Assembly (NCBI GenBank): GCA_028692975.1
Contig: JAQUWF010000004.1
Coordinates: 1 to 64,000 of the forward strand
Length of the DNA: 64,000 nt
Reading direction: 5' to 3'
From: Lachnospiraceae bacterium
GTDB taxonomy: Bacteria > Bacillota > Clostridia > Lachnospirales > Lachnospiraceae
The notes below the pieces were generated by a model. The model ran no database searches, was not told where the DNA came from, and saw only the letters and a list, made by a program, of their open reading frames with translations. Positions 52,768 through 60,200 of the stretch are shown piece after piece (the stretch's first letter is position 1; every line of letters starts with the position of its first letter). The translations under genes and the position numbers were made by a program.

Positions 52768-55008
52768 ATGATTGTAAAGGATTCTTATCAAATTTCAACA
52801 GAACCGGTCAGAACAGAAAGAGTTGATAAGCTTCATAAGTATATTACTTCATCAAAGTATGGCGTTTGCGTTGAAAGAGGAAAACTGATCACGGAATACT
52901 ATAGTAATCATACGGATGAAGCCCCGATTGTGCGCAGAGCCAATGCAATCGACTATGTACTTCAAAATATGAGTATCTATATTTTGCCGGGAAGTCTTTT
53001 TGCGGGTAACCAGACCTCACATCCAAGATGGGCGCCAATTTTTCCAGAGTACGAGGTGGAATGGGTTGAAAAGGAAATGATACACGAAGATCCATATCCG
53101 TTAGGAGAACGCCCGGCGGATCGGTACATATTAAGAGAGGAAGATAAGCCGGTTATTCAGAAAATGTGTGATTGGTGGAAGGGAAAAACAATTACAGATA
53201 TGCTGAGGACCCGTCTTCCCAAGGAAGCTCTGGCTACACATTATGATTTAAAGGCTGCAGACATTGGCACCTATTTTCAGGGAGGGGATGGACATTTTGC
53301 ACCAGATCATCCCTGGCTGATAAAAAATGGAGTTCAGACCATCATTGATCAGTGCAGGGAAGGACTTGAAAAAATCGATTATAAAAATGATCCTGACTGT
53401 ATCAAAAAGAAAGACTTCTATGAAGCGGCAATCATAAGTGCCAATGCAATCATTAAATTTGCTGCCAGATATGCAGATTTGGCAGAAGAGATGGCGGCGG
53501 AAGAAAAAGATGAGACAAGAAAATCCGAATTAACAGATATGGCAGATATCTGCCGCCATGTTCCAAGATATCCGGCACGGAACTTTAAAGAAGCGCTGCA
53601 GTTTATTATACTGACTCACATCTGTATTCAGATTGAAGACAGCGGCGCAGGGGTTTCTTTTGGAAGATATGATCAGTTTATGCAGCCGTATTATGAAGAG
53701 GGAATCAAAAATGGAACATTGACAAAAGAACTTGCGACTGAATTGACAGAAAATTTCTTTCTTCAGATATATACCTGCAATAAAGTACGAAGCTGGATTG
53801 ATACAGATTTCTATCGCGGAGTACCTATGTTCCAGAACTTAACGATTGGCGGTGTTGATCCGGAGACAATGGACGATGCAACAAATGATATGAGCTATAT
53901 TGCATTGGATGCTACCTATAATACCAGAGTTCCGCAGCCGTCACTGACCGTGCGTTTTCATAAGAAAACCCCAATGGAATTTAAAATGCGTGTTGCAGAG
54001 GTAGTTCGGTTAGGTACAGGGCTTCCGTCTATTTTCAATGATGAAACCTATACCCGCGCGATGATGAATCGGGGTTATCAGATGAAGGATGCGTACAATT
54101 ACTGCATCATTGGCTGCATCGAACCGGGAGCACCCGGACTTTTGGGAGGACGTACCGGCGGAGCATGGTTGAATTGTACAAAAGCACTGGAGATGTCTTT
54201 GTATAATGGAAAAGATCCGCGAACCGGCATTTGTTTACATGAAAACGAAAATGGAAAAACGCTGGCAGAATTTGAAAATTACGAAGAAGCAGAAGAAGCA
54301 TTTGCGGATCAAATGAAATACTATATCAGGATGGAAGCTATCCTTGAAAATACGATTGATCAGGTTTGGGAAGAAATGCTGGAAGAGCCAATGGCAGCAA
54401 TATTCGGATGTCCCACAACCACAATTCCGAGAGGAAAGCCGATCAAACAGGGTGGTGCAAAATACGATCTTACTGGTCAGCAGACAATTGGTACGGCTAA
54501 TATCGCAAACAGCCTGTATGTACTTAAAAAACTTGTGTACGAGGATAAAACCATTACCGGAGCACAGCTGCAGCATGCATTGGAAACAAACTGGCAGGAT
54601 GAAACTACAACGCCTACGGGACCACAGATTAAGGCTATGTGTATGGCAGTACCAAAGTATGGAAATGATATAGACGAGGTGGATTTTATTGCCCGGGATA
54701 TGATGGCTATGATTGCAGGAGAGTTATCCTCTTATAAGAACACCAGATATGGAAGAGGACCAATTGGAGGAACACTGCATTGTTCAACAAGTACAGTTTC
54801 CAGCAATACTCCATTTGGACATGTATGCGGAGCAACACCGGATGGACGGGATGCATATATGTCAGTAGCGGATGGACAGTCCCCAATGAGAGGAACTGAT
54901 GTAAATGGTCCCACTGCAGCAATCGCATCTGTGGCAAAACTACATAATGAGCTGTTTTCATGCGGATCACTGTATAACATGAAATTCAGCCCGGAAGAAT
55001 TATCGTAA
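52768..55008 (+). CDS. Glycyl radical enzyme catalytic barrel lacking its glycyl domain (2)
   Basis: A 746-residue paralogue of the preceding gene, equal in length and highly similar throughout, with the same Cys450 and Glu452 (IIGCIEPG). It also ends at NMKFSPEELS, so both copies lack the C-terminal glycyl loop at the same residue. This argues against a chance frameshift. Substitutions are spread over the whole length, including the stretch before residue 120 and the helical region 235-265, so the two may differ in substrate. ATG 52768 follows AAAAAGGAG. The radical-carrying domain is encoded 85 bp downstream. Confidence 0.9.
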   Translation: MIVKDSYQISTEPVRTERVDKLHKYITSSKYGVCVERGKLITEYYSNHTDEAPIVRRANAIDYVLQNMSIYILPGSLFAGNQTSHPRWAPIFPEYEVEWVEKEMIHEDPYPLGERPADRYILREEDKPVIQKMCDWWKGKTITDMLRTRLPKEALATHYDLKAADIGTYFQGGDGHFAPDHPWLIKNGVQTIIDQCREGLEKIDYKNDPDCIKKKDFYEAAIISANAIIKFAARYADLAEEMAAEEKDETRKSELTDMADICRHVPRYPARNFKEALQFIILTHICIQIEDSGAGVSFGRYDQFMQPYYEEGIKNGTLTKELATELTENFFLQIYTCNKVRSWIDTDFYRGVPMFQNLTIGGVDPETMDDATNDMSYIALDATYNTRVPQPSLTVRFHKKTPMEFKMRVAEVVRLGTGLPSIFNDETYTRAMMNRGYQMKDAYNYCIIGCIEPGAPGLLGGRTGGAWLNCTKALEMSLYNGKDPRTGICLHENENGKTLAEFENYEEAEEAFADQMKYYIRMEAILENTIDQVWEEMLEEPMAAIFGCPTTTIPRGKPIKQGGAKYDLTGQQTIGTANIANSLYVLKKLVYEDKTITGAQLQHALETNWQDETTTPTGPQIKAMCMAVPKYGNDIDEVDFIARDMMAMIAGELSSYKNTRYGRGPIGGTLHCSTSTVSSNTPFGHVCGATPDGRDAYMSVADGQSPMRGTDVNGPTAAIASVAKLHNELFSCGSLYNMKFSPEELS

Positions 55009-55026
55009 GGAAACAGGAAGCAGGCA

Positions 55027-55070
55027 GCGCCGGCTCATTTGTGATCAGCAAATTTGGAATGGGACGAGGC
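55027..55070 (+). repeat. Palindromic repeat, copy D (diverged)
   Basis: GCCGGCTCATTTG, CAGCAAATTTGGAATGGG and GACGAGGC align with the family consensus but with a weakened outer stem. It lies 23 bp before the start of the glycyl radical subunit gene. Confidence 0.65.
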
Positions 55071-55093
55071 TGCGGAAGAAGGAGGAAAATCAT

Positions 55094-55348
55094 ATGGAAA
55101 ATGTTGTGCGTGTGAATAAGAATGATGGACTTAGAAGGTTTGTGAGTATTATTGATCAGTATTTTGCTATGGGAGGCAATCAGATACAGTTTAATGTAGT
55201 GAGTAAAAAAACACTTTTGGAGGCACAGAAGAATCCGGATAAATACGCAAATCTGCTGGTTCGGGTTGCTGGCTACAGTGCTTATTTTACACAACTGTCA
55301 AAGGACGTACAGGAAGACATTATTGCAAGAACTGAGGAAAAACTATAA
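55094..55348 (+). CDS. Stand-alone glycyl radical domain (84-residue subunit)
   Basis: This 84-residue protein is the missing C-terminal domain of a glycyl radical enzyme. It begins with NDGLRRFVSIIDQYFAMGGN, has IQFNVVSKKTLLEAQKNP, and carries the radical site VRVAGYSAYFTQL with the radical Gly at residue 60. It ends QEDIIARTEEKL, the usual end of the family. It has its own AAGGAGG and ATG and is in a different frame from the upstream barrel gene. It should be activated by the radical SAM enzyme at 59146 and dock into either barrel protein. It resembles the spare-part protein GrcA/YfiD in concept, but here the barrels have no glycine domain of their own. Confidence 0.93.
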   Translation: MENVVRVNKNDGLRRFVSIIDQYFAMGGNQIQFNVVSKKTLLEAQKNPDKYANLLVRVAGYSAYFTQLSKDVQEDIIARTEEKL

Positions 55349-55367
55349 CGATAGTGATGTTCAGGCT

Positions 55368-55417
55368 GCGTCAGCCTATTTGCCAAAGGTAAATTTTAAA
55401 TAGGCTGATGTTCAAAA
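55368..55417 (+). repeat. Palindromic repeat, copy E
   Basis: GCGTCAGCCTATTTGCC pairs with ATAGGCTGATG and is followed by TTCAAAA. The C-to-T change in the left stem (CCTAT) is matched in the right stem (ATAGG), a compensated pair relative to the other copies (CCCAT/ATGGG). It lies 16 bp before the binding-protein start. Confidence 0.82.
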
Positions 55418-55433
55418 CGAAAGGGGAAAAGGT

Positions 55434-56567
55434 ATGAAGACAAATTGGAAAATGATGAGCGGTGCAGTGGCGGCAGCGGCAATGGTTATGTCAATGTGTA
55501 CAGTGGTAGGAGCAGAGGAAAATTATGAGTCGGCGGAATTGTCCATTGACTACGCTCAGGCAGTCGATCCGGCGGGAGCGGATATTGTGGACAACGCATT
55601 TTCCGTTACACCAGAAGAAGCCAGTGCACTGGCCACACAGATGATCGGCACCCAGAATCAGTTTGAAGGCATGAGTATTGGTTTTTCACAGCATCGTATT
55701 GCCGGATCTGAGTGGTATGAACAGCTTGTAGATTTTGCCCAGGCGGAAGCGGATTACCTGGGGATTGAACTGACTGTGTATGATGCAAACGATGATTTGA
55801 ATAAACAGATTTCGGATGTTGAGACGCTGATCAATCTGGGAATGGATTCTATCATAGTCAATCCATATAATTCTGCGAACGTTGGCCTTGATGAGATTGC
55901 AGCAGCGGGAATTCCTTTGACTGTTGTTAACCAGGCGGTTGATTTTAATGGCCAGTTTACATTTGTATCAGCGGATGTGCAAAATTCAGGATATAAGTCA
56001 GGGTATGAATTGGCACGTTATTATGACGAAAAAAATGGCTGGCAGGATGAAGTAAAAGCTTTTGTATTGTCTTCAGCACCTCAGGAAAAAGAGTCTGATC
56101 TGCGCAGATGGGGGCAGGTTATGGGATGGACCGATTATATGCTGGATAAATACGGTAAAAACAATCTGAATATTGTAGCTTATCAGTATTATCAGTGGCT
56201 GCCGGAACCGGCGATGAATGCTACACTTGATGTTCTCCAGGCTGAGCCGGACATTGATATTATCTTTGCAGCCTGCGATGGCGGAGCACAGGGGGTTGAA
56301 GCAGCACTGGAACAGGTCGATAAATTAGGAGATATCCTTATCTGCTCTATTGATGGACGTAAATCCGTGCTTGAATGGATCAAGGATGGGGACAAAGGTA
56401 TGGTTTGTGATGCATTTAATGATCCGAGACAGATGGGGAAATGGGCTGTATATATGGCAGCACTGCAGGCAAATGGTGTGTCTACACCGACAACATACTA
56501 TGTAATGAATGATCTGGTAACAATTGACAATGTTGATACGTATTACGATGAAAATTCTACATACTAA
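55434..56567 (+). CDS. CUT2 sugar-binding protein of the GRE locus
   Basis: A 377-residue binding protein. The signal peptide (about 1-27) ends VVGA without a lipobox. A mature N-terminal extension of about 45 residues precedes the Peripla_BP_4 fold (MSIGFSQHRIAGSEWYEQLV). The family segment MDSIIVNPYNSAN and IDIIFAACDGGAQGVEAAL are clear. ATG 55434 follows AAAGGGGAAAAGG. It lies between the glycyl radical subunit and the importer ATPase, so the ligand is probably the substrate, or a precursor, of the glycyl radical enzymes. Confidence 0.92.
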   Translation: MKTNWKMMSGAVAAAAMVMSMCTVVGAEENYESAELSIDYAQAVDPAGADIVDNAFSVTPEEASALATQMIGTQNQFEGMSIGFSQHRIAGSEWYEQLVDFAQAEADYLGIELTVYDANDDLNKQISDVETLINLGMDSIIVNPYNSANVGLDEIAAAGIPLTVVNQAVDFNGQFTFVSADVQNSGYKSGYELARYYDEKNGWQDEVKAFVLSSAPQEKESDLRRWGQVMGWTDYMLDKYGKNNLNIVAYQYYQWLPEPAMNATLDVLQAEPDIDIIFAACDGGAQGVEAALEQVDKLGDILICSIDGRKSVLEWIKDGDKGMVCDAFNDPRQMGKWAVYMAALQANGVSTPTTYYVMNDLVTIDNVDTYYDENSTY

Positions 56568-56592
56568 TATTTTGAAAATAAAATGAATGATG

Positions 56593-56614
56593 AATGCCGG
56601 AGTTTTCCGGCATT
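56593..56614 (+). repeat. Stem-loop between binding protein and ATPase
   Basis: AATGCCGG (56593-56600) pairs with CCGGCATT (about 56607-56614), 35 bp before the ATPase start. Confidence 0.8.
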
Positions 56615-56648
56615 TGTCATATAAACGTTCGATTAGGTGGTGTGAACA

Positions 56649-58160
56649 ATGGCGAATGAATACGCGGTGGAAATGAAAGAAATTACAAAACGGTTTGGCG
56701 GACTCACTGCAGTGAAAGATGTAAATTTTCAGGTGAAGCCAGGTGAGATCCATGCTTTATGCGGAGAAAATGGTGCCGGAAAAAGTACGTTAATGAATGT
56801 GCTTACAGGAAAATTTCCTCCCAATTCCGGAGAAATTCTTCTGCGGGGAGAAAAAACCAGAATTAATAATCCAAAGGATGCCAGAAAAGAGAAAATAACA
56901 ATAGTTCATCAGGAGCTGGAACTGATTCCGGATCTTAGCATTGCAGAAAATATTTTTTTAGGAAATCAGCCAGTGACGGCAGCGGGAGTGGATTGGAAAC
57001 AAATGTATGCAGAGGCTGAAAAAATACTTCTGAAATTCTCGCTCAGCATGAACGTCAGGACAAAAATTAAATATTTGACAGTGGGACAGCAGCAGCTTGT
57101 AGAAATCGCAAAAGCAATTTATCTGGGGGGAAACGTATTAATACTGGATGAACCGACGGCACCTCTTACTGGACGGGAAATCGATTTTTTGCTGGATATG
57201 CTTGCTAAATTAAAAGAAACAAATATTTCCATTATATATATCACCCATCGCCTGGAAGAAGTTTTCCGGATTGCGGACAGAGCATCTGTCATGAGAGATG
57301 GTAAAATGATTGATACTTTCGATGTGAAGAGTATAACAGTGGGAGAACTGGTGGCTGCGATGGTTGGACGGAAAATGGAGAATATGTATCCGCAGATCGA
57401 AACAAAAGCGGGAGAAGTTACGCTGGAGATAGAGGATTATTCCGTACCTCATTCCCTGTATTCCACCAATATCGTGGATAATGCATCTATGAAATTCCAT
57501 GCGGGTGAGATTGTGGGCATTTCAGGACTGCTGGGCGCAGGCAGAACAGAATTGATGTCAGCAGTCATCGGGGCTTATAAAACAAAGGGCAGCGGAACGA
57601 TTAAGCTGAATGGAAAAGAGGTAAAGTTTGGCTCTCCTTCGGAGGCTATCAGATCAGGAATTGGATATGTAACGGAAGACAGAAAAACAACGGGACTGAT
57701 TTTGAATCAGGCAATCCGTTTTAATATATCAATGGCTTCGCTGTCGAGAATTATCAAAGCAGGAATACTTTCTCCCAAAAAGGAAAAGGAAATAGTCAGT
57801 GAATTAAAAAATAGTTTGACAATTAAGACAGATAATATTGAAAATCCGGTAAGCAGTCTGAGCGGTGGAAACCAGCAGAAAGTTGTATTGGCAAAATGGC
57901 TTGCAACGCAGCCTGAAATATTGATATTGGATGAGCCGACCAGAGGTGTGGATGTAGGCGCCAGATATGAAATTTATACTATAATAAAAGAACTGGCAAA
58001 GCAGGGAAGTACAATAATTATGATATCCTCAGATCTGTCAGAAATTATCGGTATGAGTGATCGGGTTTATACAATGTATGAAGGCAGGGTACGAGGGGAA
58101 TTATCAAAAAAAGAAATGAACGAAGATTCCATTATGCGTTATATTACGGGAATCGCTTAG
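56649..58160 (+). CDS. CUT2 ABC ATPase with two nucleotide-binding domains
   Basis: A 503-residue RbsA-type ATPase. NBD1 has GENGAGKST, VLILDEPTAPLT and the degenerate signature LTVGQQQLVEIAKAI. NBD2 has LLGAGRTEL, LSGGNQQKVVLAKWL and DEPTRGVDVGARYE. ATG 56649 follows TAGGTGGTG. Twelve bp separate it from the permease. Confidence 0.94.
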   Translation: MANEYAVEMKEITKRFGGLTAVKDVNFQVKPGEIHALCGENGAGKSTLMNVLTGKFPPNSGEILLRGEKTRINNPKDARKEKITIVHQELELIPDLSIAENIFLGNQPVTAAGVDWKQMYAEAEKILLKFSLSMNVRTKIKYLTVGQQQLVEIAKAIYLGGNVLILDEPTAPLTGREIDFLLDMLAKLKETNISIIYITHRLEEVFRIADRASVMRDGKMIDTFDVKSITVGELVAAMVGRKMENMYPQIETKAGEVTLEIEDYSVPHSLYSTNIVDNASMKFHAGEIVGISGLLGAGRTELMSAVIGAYKTKGSGTIKLNGKEVKFGSPSEAIRSGIGYVTEDRKTTGLILNQAIRFNISMASLSRIIKAGILSPKKEKEIVSELKNSLTIKTDNIENPVSSLSGGNQQKVVLAKWLATQPEILILDEPTRGVDVGARYEIYTIIKELAKQGSTIIMISSDLSEIIGMSDRVYTMYEGRVRGELSKKEMNEDSIMRYITGIA

Positions 58161-58172
58161 GAGGGTATAATC

Positions 58173-59123
58173 ATGGGAAATATAAAAGTACAAAATGAAA
58201 AACTGAAAAAAATCACAGACTTTGCCTTATCAAATTTTGTAATTATCGCATTCATAGTGTTGTTTATTGCAAGCTGTTTTTTATCTCCCGCATTCTTAAC
58301 CATCAATAATATAAAATCAGTTCTGATACAGAATTCGATCTATGCGATTTGTGCCATTGGAATGCTGATGATTATTATCACGGGCGGTATTGATTTATCC
58401 ACGGGTTCTTACGTGTGTATCATAGTATGCCTTACAGCAGGACTGATTCAGAAGGGGAACGGCATATTATCCATTGTAATTGTGCTCTTACTGGCATTTG
58501 GTATCGGTGCGGTATCCGGAAGCATGGTTGCCTGTTTAAATATTGCTCCATTTATTGCCACACTGGCAATGACCACTATTCTAAAAGGTGCAGCATACAT
58601 GTACCAGACAGGACAGAGCCGGAGAATTGACGGAACATTTTTGCCGAACTGGGTGAAAAGCTCAACGTTTGGAATTCCGAATCCCGTTTCAGTGATGATT
58701 GTTGTATTTCTTGTCTTTTTGTTTATTTTAAACCGTACCAGGTATGGACGAAGCATCTACGCAATCGGAGGCAATAAGGAAACAGCATATCTGGCAGGTA
58801 TTCCGGTAAAGAGATATCTTATACTTACATATGCGCTTGGAGGTTTATGCTTTGCAATCGGCGGAGTACTGCTCTGCGGACGTCTTGGAATGGGAACGGC
58901 AACGGTTGGCGACGGGTACGAAATGGATGCGATTGCTTCTGTAGTTATCGGAGGAGCATCCATGAGCGGAGGCTCCGGAAGTGTAGTAAAGACAATAGTT
59001 GGAGCAATGCTGATGGGGGTTCTGTATAATATCATGAACTTGATGGGAATCGCATCCTATCCACAGATGATATTAAAAGGTGTGGTAATTGTACTTGCGG
59101 TATTATTATATAAGGCAAAATAG
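58173..59123 (+). CDS. CUT2 ABC permease
   Basis: A 316-residue RbsC-type permease with about nine helices. Motifs are IITGGIDLSTGSYVC, IAPFIATLAMTTILKGAAYM, AIGGNKETAYLAGIP and VVIGGASMSGGSGSVVKT. ATG 58173 follows TAGGAGGG. It completes the importer of the GRE locus and is followed 22 bp later by the activating enzyme. Confidence 0.94.
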   Translation: MGNIKVQNEKLKKITDFALSNFVIIAFIVLFIASCFLSPAFLTINNIKSVLIQNSIYAICAIGMLMIIITGGIDLSTGSYVCIIVCLTAGLIQKGNGILSIVIVLLLAFGIGAVSGSMVACLNIAPFIATLAMTTILKGAAYMYQTGQSRRIDGTFLPNWVKSSTFGIPNPVSVMIVVFLVFLFILNRTRYGRSIYAIGGNKETAYLAGIPVKRYLILTYALGGLCFAIGGVLLCGRLGMGTATVGDGYEMDAIASVVIGGASMSGGSGSVVKTIVGAMLMGVLYNIMNLMGIASYPQMILKGVVIVLAVLLYKAK

Positions 59124-59145
59124 CCGACTTTCAAGGAGATACAGG

Positions 59146-60117
59146 ATGATCCGAGAAGAATTATTAAAGAGTAATATAGATACACTGCTGCTGCAGGAGG
59201 GCTGCAGCGCAAACATTGAAAGATATGCAATCAATGATGGCAGCGGAGTCCGCACTACGGTTTTTTTGAAAGGATGTCATCTTCGCTGCAGGTGGTGCAG
59301 CAACCCCGAAACACAGAAATTTTATCCTGAAATGAATTTCTTTCCGGATAAATGTATTGCCTGTATGAACTGCGTTCATAATTGTCCTTATGGAGCAATA
59401 GGAAAGGATTTAATCGCTGATCGGGAAAAGTGTAAGGAGTGTTACAAAAAGGAAGATGCCTTTGCCTGTACAAAAAAATGTTATGTAAATTGCAGGAAGG
59501 TGACTGGGGACAAGCTGACAGTTAAACAAATCTATGATATAGTGAAAAGAGATGTACCTTTTTATGAAGCATCAGGAGGCGGCGTTACAATATCAGGAGG
59601 AGAGCCTCTGGCACAGCCTGAATTCACATATGCCCTGCTGAGGACGCTTACGGAACGCTGGATCAACACCGCTATTGAGACCTGCGGGTTTGCCGAAAAA
59701 GAGGGTTATGAAAATATTGTCCCCTATCTGGATACTATTTTCATGGATATCAAGCAAATGGACAGTGCGAAGCACCGGGCCTGGACTGGACAGGGAAACG
59801 AAAAAATCCTCGAAAATATCAAACGGGTGAATGATCTGGTACCTGTATATGGAAATAATTTATTTATACGGATACCAATCATTCCCGGCTTCAACGATCA
59901 GCCGGACGAAGTAGAGGCGACTGCCCGTTTTGTTGCGAAAGAGTGCAAAAATGTGAAGGGAATGGAACTTTTACCATACCATAAATTAGGAAGAGGAAAA
60001 TACTATAGCCTGGGAAGAAAATACGAATTAGAGGAACTGGTATCGCCTGCATCTGAAAAAATGTATGAATTGAATGAAATATTAGCAGGATATGACATTC
60101 CAATATTCAAGTTCTGA
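59146..60117 (+). CDS. Glycyl radical enzyme activating enzyme (radical SAM)
   Basis: A 323-residue activase that reductively cleaves S-adenosylmethionine to abstract hydrogen from the glycine of its partner. The radical SAM cysteines are Cys44, Cys48 and Cys51 in GCHLRCRWCSNPE. A ferredoxin-like insert carries two further cluster sites: CIACMNCVHNCP (Cys70-80), then Cys96, 99, 108 and 112. This insert is typical of activases of dehydratase/lyase-type glycyl radical enzymes and absent from PflA. The SAM-binding GGE is in ISGGEPL. ATG 59146 follows AAGGAG. Its partner is the 84-residue subunit at 55094. Confidence 0.94.
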   Translation: MIREELLKSNIDTLLLQEGCSANIERYAINDGSGVRTTVFLKGCHLRCRWCSNPETQKFYPEMNFFPDKCIACMNCVHNCPYGAIGKDLIADREKCKECYKKEDAFACTKKCYVNCRKVTGDKLTVKQIYDIVKRDVPFYEASGGGVTISGGEPLAQPEFTYALLRTLTERWINTAIETCGFAEKEGYENIVPYLDTIFMDIKQMDSAKHRAWTGQGNEKILENIKRVNDLVPVYGNNLFIRIPIIPGFNDQPDEVEATARFVAKECKNVKGMELLPYHKLGRGKYYSLGRKYELEELVSPASEKMYELNEILAGYDIPIFKF

Positions 60118-60126
60118 AAATAAAAT

Positions 60127-60173
60127 GTGCCCGGAAATAGCTCGCTGCAGGAGAAAGCGCCTGCAGCGGGCAC
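60127..60173 (+). terminator. Hairpin after the activating enzyme gene
   Basis: CGCTGCAGG (60143-60151) pairs with CCTGCAGCG (60160-60168). An alternative outer stem GTGCCCG and CGGGCAC overlaps it. There is no long T run, so it may be an attenuator or processing site between the enzyme operon and the two-component genes. Confidence 0.6.
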
Positions 60174-60200
60174 TTTCCGCTTGTGGGATTGGTGAAGAAT

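Noticed and set aside
55008..55094. Frameshift or sequencing error splitting the second GRE gene
   Set aside because: The upstream paralogue ends at the same residue with no glycyl domain after it, and the small gene has its own strong ribosome site and an intervening palindromic repeat.
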